Assembly: GCF_025823185.1 (NCBI RefSeq)
Contig: NZ_JACKVK010000005.1
Span: 310,001-374,000 of the forward strand
Direction: 5' to 3'
Length of the DNA stretch: 64,000 nt
Source of the DNA: Mycobacterium yunnanensis
GTDB lineage: Bacteria; Actinomycetota; Actinomycetes; Mycobacteriales; Mycobacteriaceae
The notes under the pieces were generated by a model that had not been told where the DNA came from, ran no database searches, and was given only the letters and a program-made list of their open reading frames with translations. Positions 25,138-34,463 of the stretch are shown one piece after another. Made by a program: the position numbers and the translations under genes. Every line of letters starts with the position of its first letter. Within the stretch, counting starts at the first letter, position 1.

Positions 25138-25428
25138 CTAGTGCTTGTCGGTCCGCATCACCTTGGTCCGCAGGACGGACTCGTTCAGGCTGAGCTGGCG
25201 ATCCAGCTCGGACACCGTGGCCGGCTCGGCCTTGACGTCGATGACGGCGTAGATGCCCTCGGGGTGCTTGAGGATCTCGTACGCCAACCGGCGACGGCCC
25301 CAGATGTCGATCTTCTCGACGGAGCCGCCGTCCTTGCGGATGACGTTGAGGAACGTCTCCAGCGACGGGGCTACGGTCCGCTCGTCGAGCGTGGGGTCGA
25401 GGATGACCATGATTTCGTATGGACGCAT
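25138..25428 (-). CDS. rpsF: 30S ribosomal protein S6
   Basis: 96 residues. [17 protein letters not shown] opens the ferredoxin-like fold, and [13 protein letters not shown] contains the conserved rRNA-binding segment. An almost ideal ribosome-binding site, AGGAGGTGAT, precedes the ATG. First gene of the operon; its partner S18 is encoded two genes on. Confidence 0.97.
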   Translation of the reverse strand: MRPYEIMVILDPTLDERTVAPSLETFLNVIRKDGGSVEKIDIWGRRRLAYEILKHPEGIYAVIDVKAEPATVSELDRQLSLNESVLRTKVMRTDKH

Positions 25429-25551
25429 GTGGAACCCATCACCTCCTATGGTCGTGTGCGGTCACGGCGTGTTCCGTGACAGGAGGGTCGCCTGCGTCGG
25501 CAACTCGTCGAGGTTACAGCAGAACGGTCTGAGCTGCGAAATCGCTCGGCG

Positions 25552-26016
25552 TCAGCCGCCCTCGGCGGTCCGCTTGATCGCCGCCAGCGTCACCGGGATG
25601 CCCGCCCTGGCCGCCTTGGTGCGGATCACGATCTGTTCGGGGGCCTTCTCGCCGTATCGGCCTTCGAAGCCCGCGATGCCCTCGGGCTGAAACGCCCAGG
25701 ACTCGGTGAGGCGCGTGCCCGTCTCGGCCGGTTCGAGGGTGAAGCCCCAACGCACCCAGCCCTCGTTGACCACCCATGCGAACTCGCGGCCGGGGTCGGC
25801 GGCCACGACGCGGCTGCGCGTCTCCCACGTTCGAGAGCCGTCGTCGTTGCGTCCGGTGAAGTACGAGCCGACGGACGGGCCATCACCTTCGTCCCACCAG
25901 CAGGCCCGGCACTGCGGGCTCCACTCGCCGATCCGGGTCACGTCGGACACCAACGCGTACAGGGTGTCCGCGTCGGTCTCGACCACCACCGAATCGCTGA
26001 ATTCGAGATCGCTCAT
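25552..26016 (-). CDS. SRPBCC-family (polyketide cyclase/START-like) protein
   Basis: 154 residues from the ATG at 26016, which overlaps the stop of the upstream glycosyltransferase; a longer frame to 26250 is an overlap artefact. The family pattern is clear: SDSVVVETDADTLYALVSDVTRIGEWSPQ at the start and a long C-terminal helix. These helix-grip proteins bind hydrophobic ligands or catalyse cyclisation. The ligand is unknown, and coupling to a cell-envelope transferase and ponA1 is the only hint. Confidence 0.75.
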   Translation of the reverse strand: MSDLEFSDSVVVETDADTLYALVSDVTRIGEWSPQCRACWWDEGDGPSVGSYFTGRNDDGSRTWETRSRVVAADPGREFAWVVNEGWVRWGFTLEPAETGTRLTESWAFQPEGIAGFEGRYGEKAPEQIVIRTKAARAGIPVTLAAIKRTAEGG

Positions 26017-27683
26017 GCCGGCGTCAACTCCTTCTCGGGTTCCTCGGTTGGCGAAGGCTGCCGCGGCCGCAGCGACGAGGGCAACCACCTCGGCGGTGCG
26101 TCCAGCGCGTCCTCGAAGACGCCGCCCGACGGATCGTCGACGCCGCCGCGCCGGACCAGGTCCAACTCTGGGCGGAGGATCTGTCGAATGACCAAGGCGC
26201 ACAACGCCATCACGGCGATGTCGCGCAACAGCACCGTCGTCGTGAACCACTCCTGGGGCAGACCCATCTTGGCCTCACCGAACAGGTAGAGCATTCTCGG
26301 GACCCAGACCAGGGCGTCGATCGTCATCCACGCCAACAAAACTCGGCGATGTGGCAGCGCGAGTACCGCCAGCGGCACCAGCCACAGCGAGTACTGCGGA
26401 CTCCACACCTTGTTGGTCAACAGGAAGGCCGCCACGACGAGGAAGGCCAGTTGCGCCATCCGGGGTCGCCGCTGCGCCGTCAACCCGAGGTAACCGATAC
26501 CGCACAGGCAGGCGGCGAACAGCGCCGCCGTCACCGCGTTGGTGACCGAGGGCGGTTCCCAGAAACCCAGGTTTGGGTCGAAGCCGCGCCATCCGGTGAA
26601 CGACTTCACGACGTTGTAGATGGAGTCCATGTCGTCACCGCGACGCGTGTTGAGCCGGAAGAACTCCGACCACCCGCGTGGGAACAACACCATGATCGGC
26701 AGGTTGACGACCAACCACGTCACGACGGCGACGCCGGCGGTCTTGCCCACCTCGCGCATGCGACCCGTGCGCACCCCGAGGACGACCAACGGGACGAGCA
26801 GCAGCAGCGGATAGAGCTTGAGCGCCACGCCAATTCCGATGAGCGCGCCCGCGACCGCCGGTCGACGGCGCGACCACGCCAGCATCGCGCCCGCCGCGCA
26901 CGCCGTCGCCAGCGCGTCGAAGTTGGTGAAGATCTGGAAGATCACCAAGGGCGACCCCGCCACCAGCGCCGCGTCCCAGATGCGGCGTCCGGCAAGGCGC
27001 GTCGTCGCCCACACGGTCGCCAGCCACGCCAACGCCAAGCCGAACGCCGAGATGTTGAAGAACATCACCACCTCGGCAACCACCGGAATCGACACCAGCT
27101 TCGTCAGTGCGCTGTACGTCTTCGCCAGCGCCATCGACACATACTGGTAGAGCCCCGTCAGAACGGGATACTCCATGTACCGCACCGCGGGCGTGCCGTC
27201 GTACTGCGTTTGAGGCTTGCCAGTGGAATCCTTCTCCGTCCACGACGACTTGTAGGGAAACTTGCCCTGGCTCAACAACTCTGCGGTGTACAGCGGCACC
27301 GTGTCGGAGTAGCAGAGCTCGTAGTAGGCGCGCTGGTTCTCCCAGATCGCGACGCGTTGGTCGGCCGTGCCGGTCTTCGTCGACTGCAGGCACGCCGCCT
27401 TCGTCGAATAGCCGAACGCCAAGAACAGCAGCGCGATGATCAGCATGACGCGCAGCGGTGTCATGAACCGGGCGCGGCCGATCAGGGCGTGTCTGCCGAC
27501 GGGCCCGCCGATGGTGCCCGACAGTGCCCTGCCGATGACGTCGGTGCGGCTGGGGAGATCGCGGTCGTCGTCGCTCCGCAGGTCGCCCGCTAGCGGAGCT
27601 GGCGATTCAACCGAGGCCAGCGGAGCTGGCGATTCAACCGGAGCCAGTGGAGCTGGCGACGTCGCGCGGTCGGGCTCGGTCAC
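26013..27683 (-). CDS. Membrane glycosyltransferase, GT87 (DUF2029) family
   Basis: 556 residues. A short Pro/Ala-rich N-tail is followed by about ten transmembrane segments beginning LRVMLIIALLFLAFGYS (about 78-94). The pattern matches the polyprenyl-phosphate-mannose-dependent alpha-mannosyltransferases of mycobacteria (GT87; the M. tuberculosis Rv0051 group). It overlaps ponA1 by 4 bp and the SRPBCC gene by 4 bp, so cell-wall synthesis genes are co-translated. The N-tail contains three 27-bp tandem repeats at 27593-27660 (SPAPLA-type). Its acceptor glycan is not known. Confidence 0.75.
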   Translation of the reverse strand: MTEPDRATSPAPLAPVESPAPLASVESPAPLAGDLRSDDDRDLPSRTDVIGRALSGTIGGPVGRHALIGRARFMTPLRVMLIIALLFLAFGYSTKAACLQSTKTGTADQRVAIWENQRAYYELCYSDTVPLYTAELLSQGKFPYKSSWTEKDSTGKPQTQYDGTPAVRYMEYPVLTGLYQYVSMALAKTYSALTKLVSIPVVAEVVMFFNISAFGLALAWLATVWATTRLAGRRIWDAALVAGSPLVIFQIFTNFDALATACAAGAMLAWSRRRPAVAGALIGIGVALKLYPLLLLVPLVVLGVRTGRMREVGKTAGVAVVTWLVVNLPIMVLFPRGWSEFFRLNTRRGDDMDSIYNVVKSFTGWRGFDPNLGFWEPPSVTNAVTAALFAACLCGIGYLGLTAQRRPRMAQLAFLVVAAFLLTNKVWSPQYSLWLVPLAVLALPHRRVLLAWMTIDALVWVPRMLYLFGEAKMGLPQEWFTTTVLLRDIAVMALCALVIRQILRPELDLVRRGGVDDPSGGVFEDALDAPPRWLPSSLRPRQPSPTEEPEKELTPA

Positions 27684-30136
27684 GGCGGCGGGGGCGGCGC
27701 GGTGACCGTGGGGGTGGCGGCCGCGGGGTCACCGGGGGGCGGCGGGGCGCCCGGCGGCGGCACCTGAATCGTCGTCGGCGGACCAAACGGGATCGTGATG
27801 CCGGGGCCCAACTCGATCGTCGGCTGAATCACCGTCTCCGACGGCGGCGGCGGGGGTGGCGGAGGAGGCGGCGGTGCGGCAGGCACGCCTGCATAACCGC
27901 CGATCTCGGTCGGCTTCGGGAAGGACTCGTCGTCGGTGCCCTGCAGCGCACCGTCCATCGTGGACTTCCAGATGTCCGACGGCAGGCCCGAACCGTAGAC
28001 CGAGCCGCCGGACTTGTTCACCAGCGGCTTGGTGCCCTCGGTGGTACCCACCCACACCGCCGTCGACAGCGACGGGGTGTAGCCGACCATCCACGCGTCG
28101 CGGTTGGCGTCGGTGTCGCCCAGCTGGTTGGTGCCGGTCTTCGCGGCCGACGGGCGCCCACCGGCGAGGTTGTGGCCCCGGGAGTAGCCCGCAATCGGCT
28201 GCATCGCCGAGGTGACGTTGTCGGCGACGGCCTTGTCGATCTTCTGCTCGCCCGGATCGTCCTGCGCGGCGGCGTCGAAGAGGACCTGACCGTCGGAGCG
28301 CACGACCTTCTGGATGAAGTGCGGTCGGTGGTAGATGCCCGAGTCCGCCAGGGTGGCGTACGCCGAGGCCATGTCGAGCACCCGGGACTGGTACTGGCCG
28401 AGGACGACGCCGTTGTTGGGCGGGCCGCCCTTGCCGTCCTCGGACAGCGTGTGCTCGACGCCAGGGAAGCTCTCGGCGACGCCCGCGGCGTGCGCGGCGT
28501 CGGCGACGTCCTGCGGGCCGTTCTTGAGCTTGAGCATCAGCCGGTAGTAGCTGGTGTTGAGCGACATCTTCAGCGCCTGGGCGATGTTGCAGGTGCCGCA
28601 ACCCTCCCCGTCCACGTTGCTGATCTTGATGCCGTTGACGTCGACCGGCGAGCTGTCCACCTGGTAGCCAAGGCCGATGCCCTGCTGCAGCGCCGCGACG
28701 AGTGCGAAGACCTTGAACGACGAGCCCGTCGGCAACCCGGCCTGGGCGAAGTCGAAGCCGTTGGCGTCCGAACCGCCGTAGTAGGCCTTCACCCCTCCGG
28801 TGCGCGGGTCGACCGACACCACGGCCGTGCGCATGTCCGGATCCTGGCCGTCCATGTACTCGGCCACCGCGTCCTCGGCCGCCTTCTGCGCCTTGGGATC
28901 GATCGTGGTGGTGACCTGGAGGCCCTCGGTGTTCAACGTCTGTTCGTCGATGTTGAACAGATCCATCAGTTCCTTGGTGACCTGGCGCTCGATGAGGCCA
29001 TTGGGACCGGTGGTCTGATTCTGCGCGCCCGCCTGCTCCGGCGAGACCGTCGGCGGGAAGACCTGGGCAGCGCGCTCCTGGGGGGACAGCGCGCCGACGG
29101 TCACCATGCCGTCGAGCACCCAGTTCCACCGCTCGGCGGAGCCCTCCGGGTCGACGGCGGGGTCCAGCGCCGACGGTTGCTGAATGAGCGCCGCCAACAG
29201 GGCGCCCTCGGCGACGTTCAGCTGCTCGACGGGCTTGGCGAAGTACGCCTGCGACGCCGCGGCTATGCCGTACGCGCCGCGGCCGAAGTAGATCATGTTG
29301 AGGTAGCTCTCGAGCACCTGGTCCTTGGACCATTCACCCGACATCTTGGTCGAGATGACGAGCTCCTTGGCCTTGCGCACCACGCCGCCGATACCGGAGC
29401 GGGCGTCGCCGACCAGGGCGTTCTTGACGTACTGCTGGGTGATCGTCGACCCGCCCTGCAGGTCGCCGCCGAAGATGTTGTTCTTGAACGCCCGGAGGAA
29501 CCCCGTGAACGAGAAGCCGGGGTTGCTGTAGAAGTCGCGGTCCTCGGCGGCCATCACCGCGTTGCGCACCTGGACCGGAATCTGGTTGATGTCGACGTCG
29601 ACCCGGTTGCCCTCCGGCGGCACGATCTTGGCGAGTTCGCTGCCGTCGCTGGCCAAGATGGTCGAGACCTGGTTGGTCCGGATGTCGCCGGGCTTGGGAA
29701 TGTCGACGATCATGTAGGCCATCGCGAAGGTGATGATCGGCAGGACGATGCAGACCGCCAGCGCGATCAGCGACCCGCGGCGAACCCACTTCCAGTTGAC
29801 GTTGAACTGGCGTCCGCCGGGTCCCTTGCCGCCACCGGGCGGCCCGCCGCGGCCGGGCGGACCCGGCGGCTGCTTGGGCGGCGGCGTCCCGTCCAACGCT
29901 GCCTTCACGACGTCGATCGGGTCGCGGTACTGAGGCGGCCGGGCGTCGCGGACCGGCGGGATGATCATCGTCTGCCGGTCGTCGGGGCGCGGCGGACCGC
30001 CGGGGCGCGGTATCGCCCGCGTCGCGCCGTCGGACGGTGACGGCGCCGAGTGCCGGGGTGGGACGACGCCGCCGCCGGCCGCGGGTCCCTTGGGGACGTC
30101 GTCGGCCGGGCGGTCTGGTCGTCCTTCGCTATTCAC
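27680..30136 (-). CDS. ponA1: Bifunctional penicillin-binding protein PonA1
   Basis: 818 residues. The cytoplasmic Pro/Gly-rich tail (1-118) precedes one transmembrane helix (about 121-143). The GT51 transglycosylase has AAEDRDFYSNPG with catalytic E198 and GGSTITQQYVKN. The transpeptidase shows SxxK as S472-S-F-K475, SxN as SLN in MSLNTSYY, and KTGT in the third motif. The C-terminus is proline-rich. It polymerises and cross-links peptidoglycan at the growing pole. Heads a coupled operon with the GT87 transferase; its own start overlaps the DUF5318 gene by 8 bp. Confidence 0.95.
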   Translation of the reverse strand: MNSEGRPDRPADDVPKGPAAGGGVVPPRHSAPSPSDGATRAIPRPGGPPRPDDRQTMIIPPVRDARPPQYRDPIDVVKAALDGTPPPKQPPGPPGRGGPPGGGKGPGGRQFNVNWKWVRRGSLIALAVCIVLPIITFAMAYMIVDIPKPGDIRTNQVSTILASDGSELAKIVPPEGNRVDVDINQIPVQVRNAVMAAEDRDFYSNPGFSFTGFLRAFKNNIFGGDLQGGSTITQQYVKNALVGDARSGIGGVVRKAKELVISTKMSGEWSKDQVLESYLNMIYFGRGAYGIAAASQAYFAKPVEQLNVAEGALLAALIQQPSALDPAVDPEGSAERWNWVLDGMVTVGALSPQERAAQVFPPTVSPEQAGAQNQTTGPNGLIERQVTKELMDLFNIDEQTLNTEGLQVTTTIDPKAQKAAEDAVAEYMDGQDPDMRTAVVSVDPRTGGVKAYYGGSDANGFDFAQAGLPTGSSFKVFALVAALQQGIGLGYQVDSSPVDVNGIKISNVDGEGCGTCNIAQALKMSLNTSYYRLMLKLKNGPQDVADAAHAAGVAESFPGVEHTLSEDGKGGPPNNGVVLGQYQSRVLDMASAYATLADSGIYHRPHFIQKVVRSDGQVLFDAAAQDDPGEQKIDKAVADNVTSAMQPIAGYSRGHNLAGGRPSAAKTGTNQLGDTDANRDAWMVGYTPSLSTAVWVGTTEGTKPLVNKSGGSVYGSGLPSDIWKSTMDGALQGTDDESFPKPTEIGGYAGVPAAPPPPPPPPPPPSETVIQPTIELGPGITIPFGPPTTIQVPPPGAPPPPGDPAAATPTVTAPPPPP

Positions 30137-30551
30137 TGGCCGTGCGCGCGCCAGAGCGCGCCGTTCGAGTGCCGCGCGCCTTGGGCGGACGGGGCGCCCC
30201 CAACACGTAGGACTTGACCAAATGATTCCAACTGCAAGTTCTGCATACCTCCACCACGTGCACCGCGAATTCGTCGAACTTGGCCGCCAGCATCACCAGC
30301 TCCTCGGTGGAGCGGGCGGATCCGGACACTGCCCCGAGATGATCGCCGAACACCCACGACACCAGCGTGAGCTGTTCCTTGCGACAGATGGGGCACATCA
30401 CCTGACTGGACTTGCCGTGGAACTTCGCGGCGCGCAGCAGATACGGATTGGCGTCACATACCTCCGAGACGCCAGTGCGGCCCGAGTACACCTCGGCCAG
30501 CAGGGACCGCCGCTTGAGCGCGTAGTCCACCACCTGTCGCTGCAATCGCAC
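30129..30551 (-). CDS. DUF5318 family zinc-ribbon-like protein
   Basis: 140 residues from a GTG at 30551; the frame continues upstream but that part lacks conservation-like composition. VMCPICRKEQ and EVCRTCSWNH give two CxxC knuckles, a likely zinc site. The protein matches the small conserved mycobacterial family located beside ponA1 (M. tuberculosis Rv0049 group). Its function is unknown; a role with PonA1 in envelope growth is only suggested by co-location and overlap. Confidence 0.75.
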   Translation of the reverse strand: MRLQRQVVDYALKRRSLLAEVYSGRTGVSEVCDANPYLLRAAKFHGKSSQVMCPICRKEQLTLVSWVFGDHLGAVSGSARSTEELVMLAAKFDEFAVHVVEVCRTCSWNHLVKSYVLGAPRPPKARGTRTARSGARTASE

Positions 30552-30662
30552 GAAGACCAGAGTACGTCGGCCCCCTCGTCGCGCGGCCTCGACTCCGTCA
30601 CCCGTGGCACGTATTCGGCATCTGGTCTGCGGTGATGGCAGGTGAACTCCTACGATCCGTCC

Positions 30663-31526
30663 ATGGCGACGCGGCGCACAGCAGGTACGCGGGCAAAGGA
30701 CAGCGACCGCAACAACACCTGCCAGGTACTCGACAGCGCACTCAGCGACGGACAGCTGTCGATGGAGGAGCACCGCACACGCGTGGCCGCCGCCACCAAG
30801 GCCGCCACCCTCGGCGATCTGCAGAACCTGGTCGACGACCTACAAAACGACGACGCACCGGTTCAGATGCCCGAACTCAAACGGCCGTCCCCGTTGTCGT
30901 CCCCTCGAGGCGGCGCGGGGATCCGCGCGGCCATGGCGGCCGTCCTGGTGGTCTTCGGCATCGCGATCGGGTGGGGGCTCTACGGGAACACCACCTCGCC
31001 GTTGAGCTTCACCTCCGACCCGGGCGCCAAGTCCGACGGGATCCCCGCCAAGGTGATCACCCCGCCCAGGCAGCTGCAGTCCCTCGGCGGGCTCACCGGT
31101 CTGCTGGAGCAGATGCGCCAACGCTTCGGCGACACGATGGGCTACGGCCTCACCATCTATCCGGAGTACGCCGTGCTCACCCGGCCGGATCCCGCCGACG
31201 ACCGGCGCACGCTCAGCTACACCTACCGGGGCGGGTTCGACGACCCGTCCACGTCGTCGAAGGGCGACGACGACGTGGTCGTCGACTTAGCCGCCTTCGA
31301 CGTCAAGACCGCGGTGGGCCTGCTGCGCGGCGCCCCCGAGATGGTCGGCCTGCAACTCAAGGACGTCAAGGCCGACAGCACCTATCTGACGGTCGACCCG
31401 AGCCGTGACCCCACCACGCCTGGCGCGCTGACTCTGCGCGCCAGCGTTTCAAGCGACTTCGGCAGCGGATCGGTCACCTTCGCCGGCGACGGCACCATCA
31501 AGCGCGTCGACCCCGCGGACGACTGA
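30663..31526 (+). CDS. DUF1707 (SHOCT-like) domain membrane protein
   Basis: 287 residues. The N-terminal domain R-x-SD-x(n)-L-x-A-x-SDGQLSMEEHRTRVAAATKAATLGDLQNLVDDL is the DUF1707 signature. One transmembrane helix follows (AAMAAVLVVFGIAIGWGLYG, about 93-112), then an extracytoplasmic domain of about 170 residues. Start ATG 30663 is chosen; GTG 30642 is also possible. Divergent from the DUF5318 gene. Matches the Rv0048c group; function unknown. Confidence 0.75.
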   Translation: MATRRTAGTRAKDSDRNNTCQVLDSALSDGQLSMEEHRTRVAAATKAATLGDLQNLVDDLQNDDAPVQMPELKRPSPLSSPRGGAGIRAAMAAVLVVFGIAIGWGLYGNTTSPLSFTSDPGAKSDGIPAKVITPPRQLQSLGGLTGLLEQMRQRFGDTMGYGLTIYPEYAVLTRPDPADDRRTLSYTYRGGFDDPSTSSKGDDDVVVDLAAFDVKTAVGLLRGAPEMVGLQLKDVKADSTYLTVDPSRDPTTPGALTLRASVSSDFGSGSVTFAGDGTIKRVDPADD

Positions 31527-31594
31527 CGCCCAACTGGCGCCCGACTGGCGCACTTTCCAAAGTGTTGTGTATGTTCGGTCCACGTGCCGCCGTT

Positions 31595-31611
31595 TATATC
31601 GGCGCGATATA
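31595..31611. promoter_or_regulatory. PadR-type operator
   Basis: TATATCG and CGATATA are perfect 7-bp arms around GCG, about 50 bp before the PadR start. Its AT-rich arms stand out in this GC-rich DNA, and it is placed for autorepression. Confidence 0.7.
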
Positions 31612-31662
31612 GTTTTGCAACGCGTCGAGGCGTCGTAGCGGCTAAGCAAGGGAGGTGATTCG

Positions 31663-32226
31663 GTGCTGGAGCTCGCGATCTTGGGACTGCTCATCGAGTC
31701 GCCGATGCACGGCTACGAGCTGCGCAAGCGGTTGACCGGCCTGCTCGGAGCCTTCCGTGCGTTCTCCTACGGCTCGCTGTATCCGGCCCTGCGTCGCATG
31801 CAGGCCGACGGGCTGATCGTCGAGGAGTCGGCGCCCGTGGGTGCGGTCAAGGTGCGCCGAGCCCGCCGGGTGTACGTGCTCACCGACGCCGGAAAGCACC
31901 GCTTCACCGAACTCGTCGCCGACACCGGCCCACAGAACTACACCGACGACGGTTTCGGCGTTCATCTGGCCTTCTTCAACCGCACCCCGGCCGAGGCCAG
32001 GATGCGCATCCTGGAGGGTCGCCGCCGTCAGGTGGAGGAACGCCGCGAAGGCCTGCGTGAAGCCATCGCGCGCGCCAGTAATTCTCTTGACCGCTACACC
32101 CGCCAGCTTCACCAACTCGGGCTCGAATCCAGTGAGCGCGAAGTCAAGTGGCTCAACGACCTGATCGCGGCCGAACGCATCGCCGCGCCGGGTCGACCCG
32201 AGACCACCCCCGAACAACAGCCCTGA
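31663..32226 (+). CDS. PadR family transcriptional regulator
   Basis: 187 residues from GTG with a strong ribosome-binding site (GGGAGGTGAT). The winged-helix signature [23 protein letters not shown]...[18 protein letters not shown] is PadR's, and the C-terminal half is a charged helical dimerisation domain (PadR subfamily 2). A perfect palindrome in its promoter suggests autoregulation. It lies 47 bp before ino1 on the same strand, so ino1 may be part of its regulon (the M. tuberculosis Rv0047c-Rv0046c arrangement). Confidence 0.85.
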   Translation: MLELAILGLLIESPMHGYELRKRLTGLLGAFRAFSYGSLYPALRRMQADGLIVEESAPVGAVKVRRARRVYVLTDAGKHRFTELVADTGPQNYTDDGFGVHLAFFNRTPAEARMRILEGRRRQVEERREGLREAIARASNSLDRYTRQLHQLGLESSEREVKWLNDLIAAERIAAPGRPETTPEQQP

Positions 32227-32273
32227 ACCCCCAGACCCGCTGCGCAGTATCAGTACGAGAAGGAGATCGCCCC

Positions 32274-33350
32274 ATGTCCGAGTCGAATGAAATCCGGGTC
32301 GCCATCGTCGGCGTCGGCAACTGCGCCTCGTCGCTGGTGCAGGGTGTGCAGTACTACCACGACGCCGACGAGAACTCGACCGTCCCCGGCCTGATGCACG
32401 TCAAGCTCGGCAAGTACCACGTGCGCGACGTGCAGTTCGTCGCCGCGTTCGACGTGGACGCCAAGAAGGTCGGCTTCGACCTCTCCGAGGCCATCTTCGC
32501 CTCCGAGAACAACACCATCAAGATCGCCGACGTGCCGCCCACCAACGTCACCGTGCAGCGTGGGCCGACCCTCGACGGCATCGGCAAGTACTACTCCGAG
32601 ACCATCGAGGTGTCCGACACCGAGGCCGTCGACGTCGTCAAGGCCCTCAAGGACGCGAAGGTCGACGTGATGGTGTCCTACCTCCCGGTGGGCTCCGAAG
32701 AGGCCGACAAGTTCTACGCCCAGTGCGCCATCGACGCCGGCGTCGCCTTCGTCAACGCGCTGCCCGTCTTCATCGCCTCCGATCCCGTGTGGGCCGAGAA
32801 GTTTCGTGCCGCAGGCGTTCCCATCGTCGGTGACGACATCAAGAGCCAGGTCGGCGCCACCATCACCCACCGCGTGATGGCCAAGCTGTTCGAAGATCGC
32901 GGCGTGCAGCTCGACCGCACCATGCAGCTCAACGTCGGCGGCAACATGGACTTCCTCAACATGCTCGAGCGCTCGCGCCTGGAGTCGAAGAAGATCTCCA
33001 AGACCCAGGCCGTCACCAGCAACCTGCAGCGCGAGTTCAACACCAAGGACGTCCACATCGGCCCGTCGGATCACGTCGGCTGGCTCGACGACCGCAAGTG
33101 GGCTTACGTGCGACTCGAGGGCCGCGCCTTCGGTGACGTGCCGCTGAACCTGGAGTACAAGCTCGAAGTGTGGGACTCCCCCAACTCGGCCGGCGTCATC
33201 ATCGACGCGGTCCGCGCCGCCAAGATCGCCCTGGACCGTGGCATCGGCGGACCGGTCGAGGCCGCCTCGGCCTACCTGATGAAGAGCCCGCCCAAGCAGC
33301 TGGCCGACGACATTGCGCGGGCCCAGCTGGAGAGCTTCATCGAGGGCTAG
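32274..33350 (+). CDS. ino1: Inositol-1-phosphate synthase
   Basis: 358 residues. The NAD-binding motif [16 protein letters not shown] (about 8-23), the [11 protein letters not shown] segment and the active-site lysine-containing [10 protein letters not shown] and SDHVGWLDD regions are those of the mycobacterial Ino1 family. It isomerises glucose-6-phosphate to 1L-myo-inositol-1-phosphate, feeding phosphatidylinositol mannosides and mycothiol. Ribosome-binding site AAGGAG. It shares the upstream PadR gene's strand. Confidence 0.95.
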   Translation: MSESNEIRVAIVGVGNCASSLVQGVQYYHDADENSTVPGLMHVKLGKYHVRDVQFVAAFDVDAKKVGFDLSEAIFASENNTIKIADVPPTNVTVQRGPTLDGIGKYYSETIEVSDTEAVDVVKALKDAKVDVMVSYLPVGSEEADKFYAQCAIDAGVAFVNALPVFIASDPVWAEKFRAAGVPIVGDDIKSQVGATITHRVMAKLFEDRGVQLDRTMQLNVGGNMDFLNMLERSRLESKKISKTQAVTSNLQREFNTKDVHIGPSDHVGWLDDRKWAYVRLEGRAFGDVPLNLEYKLEVWDSPNSAGVIIDAVRAAKIALDRGIGGPVEAASAYLMKSPPKQLADDIARAQLESFIEG

Positions 33351-33367
33351 TTGCCTTCACCCCTCAC

Positions 33368-33429
33368 CATCGAGTGTGCAGTGAGATCGCGATATTCGCG
33401 GTTTGGTCGATCCCACAGCACACTCGATG
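33368..33429. repeat. 62-bp REP-like palindromic element
   Basis: CATCGAGTGTGC (33368-33379) and GCACACTCGATG (33418-33429) are perfect 12-bp inverted arms; an inner GATCG/CGATC pair gives a second stem. It lies right after ino1 and before the hydrolase gene, and may also act as a terminator. I recall similar CGAGTGTGC palindromes dispersed in mycobacterial genomes, but cannot check copies here. Confidence 0.6.
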
Positions 33430-33458
33430 TGGTTGGGGGCTGTGGGTAGTGTCGAGCG

Positions 33459-34358
33459 ATGGCGGAGATCACCGACGACGACCTGCTGGGCCTCGACGAA
33501 TTCGCGCTGCTGCCCGAGAACGCCGAACAGATCGGCGCCACCGGTCCCCTGCCGCCGGTCCGACGACTGGAATCCGGCCCCGTCAGCGCCCTGAAGTGGG
33601 GCTCGGAGGATCCCCAGGTGGTCTTCCTGCACGGCGGCGGGCAAAACGCCCACACCTGGGACACCGTCATCCTCGGTCTCGGCGTGCCCGCGCTGGCCGT
33701 CGACCTGCCCGGGCACGGCCGCTCCGCCTGGCGGGCGGACGGTGACTACGGACCCAAGCTCAACGCCGACACGCTGGCGCCGGTCATCCGCGACTGGGCG
33801 CCCACCCCGCGCCTGGTCGTCGGCATGTCCCTTGGCGGGCTGACCGCGCTGCGGCTCGCCGCGACCCAGCCCGCGATGGTGCCCGAGCTGGTGCTCGTCG
33901 ACGTGACCCCGTCGGCGCCGGAACGCCACGAACGGATGACCCAGGCCCAAATGGGCACCGTCGCCCTGGTACGCGGTGAGCGCACCTTCCCCACCTTCGA
34001 ATCGATGCTCGACGCCACCGTGGCGCTGGCACCCAATCGCGACCGAAACTCGTTGCGGCGCGGAGTGTTCCACAACAGCAAGCAGCTCGACGACGGCACC
34101 TGGACGTGGCGTTACGACTCCTTCCGCAAGGGCGACGGGTTCGAGGGCCTGTGGGACGACGTGCCGTCAATCACGATGCCGACGACGTTGATTCGGGGGG
34201 CCAACTCCCACTTCGTCGACGACGCCGACGCCGAGGCGTTCGCCGCGTCGGCGCCGGGCTTCGTCCGTACCCACGTGGTCGCCGACTCCGGGCACTCGGT
34301 GCAGGGCGATCAGCCGGCGGCGCTCGTCGGAATCCTCCGCGGCGTGCTGGCGGGTTAA
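33459..34358 (+). CDS. Alpha/beta hydrolase (Rv0045c-like esterase)
   Basis: 299 residues. Oxyanion motif VVFLHGGGQNAHTWD (about 53-67), nucleophile elbow VVGMSLGG (Ser in GMSLGG, about 124), and catalytic histidine in DSGHSVQGD near the C-terminus. The family member in M. tuberculosis is a lipid-related esterase. Monocistronic between the REP element and phoX. Natural substrate unknown. Confidence 0.8.
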   Translation: MAEITDDDLLGLDEFALLPENAEQIGATGPLPPVRRLESGPVSALKWGSEDPQVVFLHGGGQNAHTWDTVILGLGVPALAVDLPGHGRSAWRADGDYGPKLNADTLAPVIRDWAPTPRLVVGMSLGGLTALRLAATQPAMVPELVLVDVTPSAPERHERMTQAQMGTVALVRGERTFPTFESMLDATVALAPNRDRNSLRRGVFHNSKQLDDGTWTWRYDSFRKGDGFEGLWDDVPSITMPTTLIRGANSHFVDDADAEAFAASAPGFVRTHVVADSGHSVQGDQPAALVGILRGVLAG

Positions 34359-34463
34359 GACTCCGTTCACCCAATGCTTCACAGCTGAACACCAGCGACC
34401 CGTAAGTTTCGGCGCACTGGCCCAGCCCGGCCGGTGTCGTCGTCGCAAAGGACTCCCCCACGC

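Noticed and set aside
27647..30040. 797-codon plus-strand frame antisense to ponA1
   Set aside because: Arg/Gly/Val-rich shadow without domains; ponA1 on the other strand has all its motifs.
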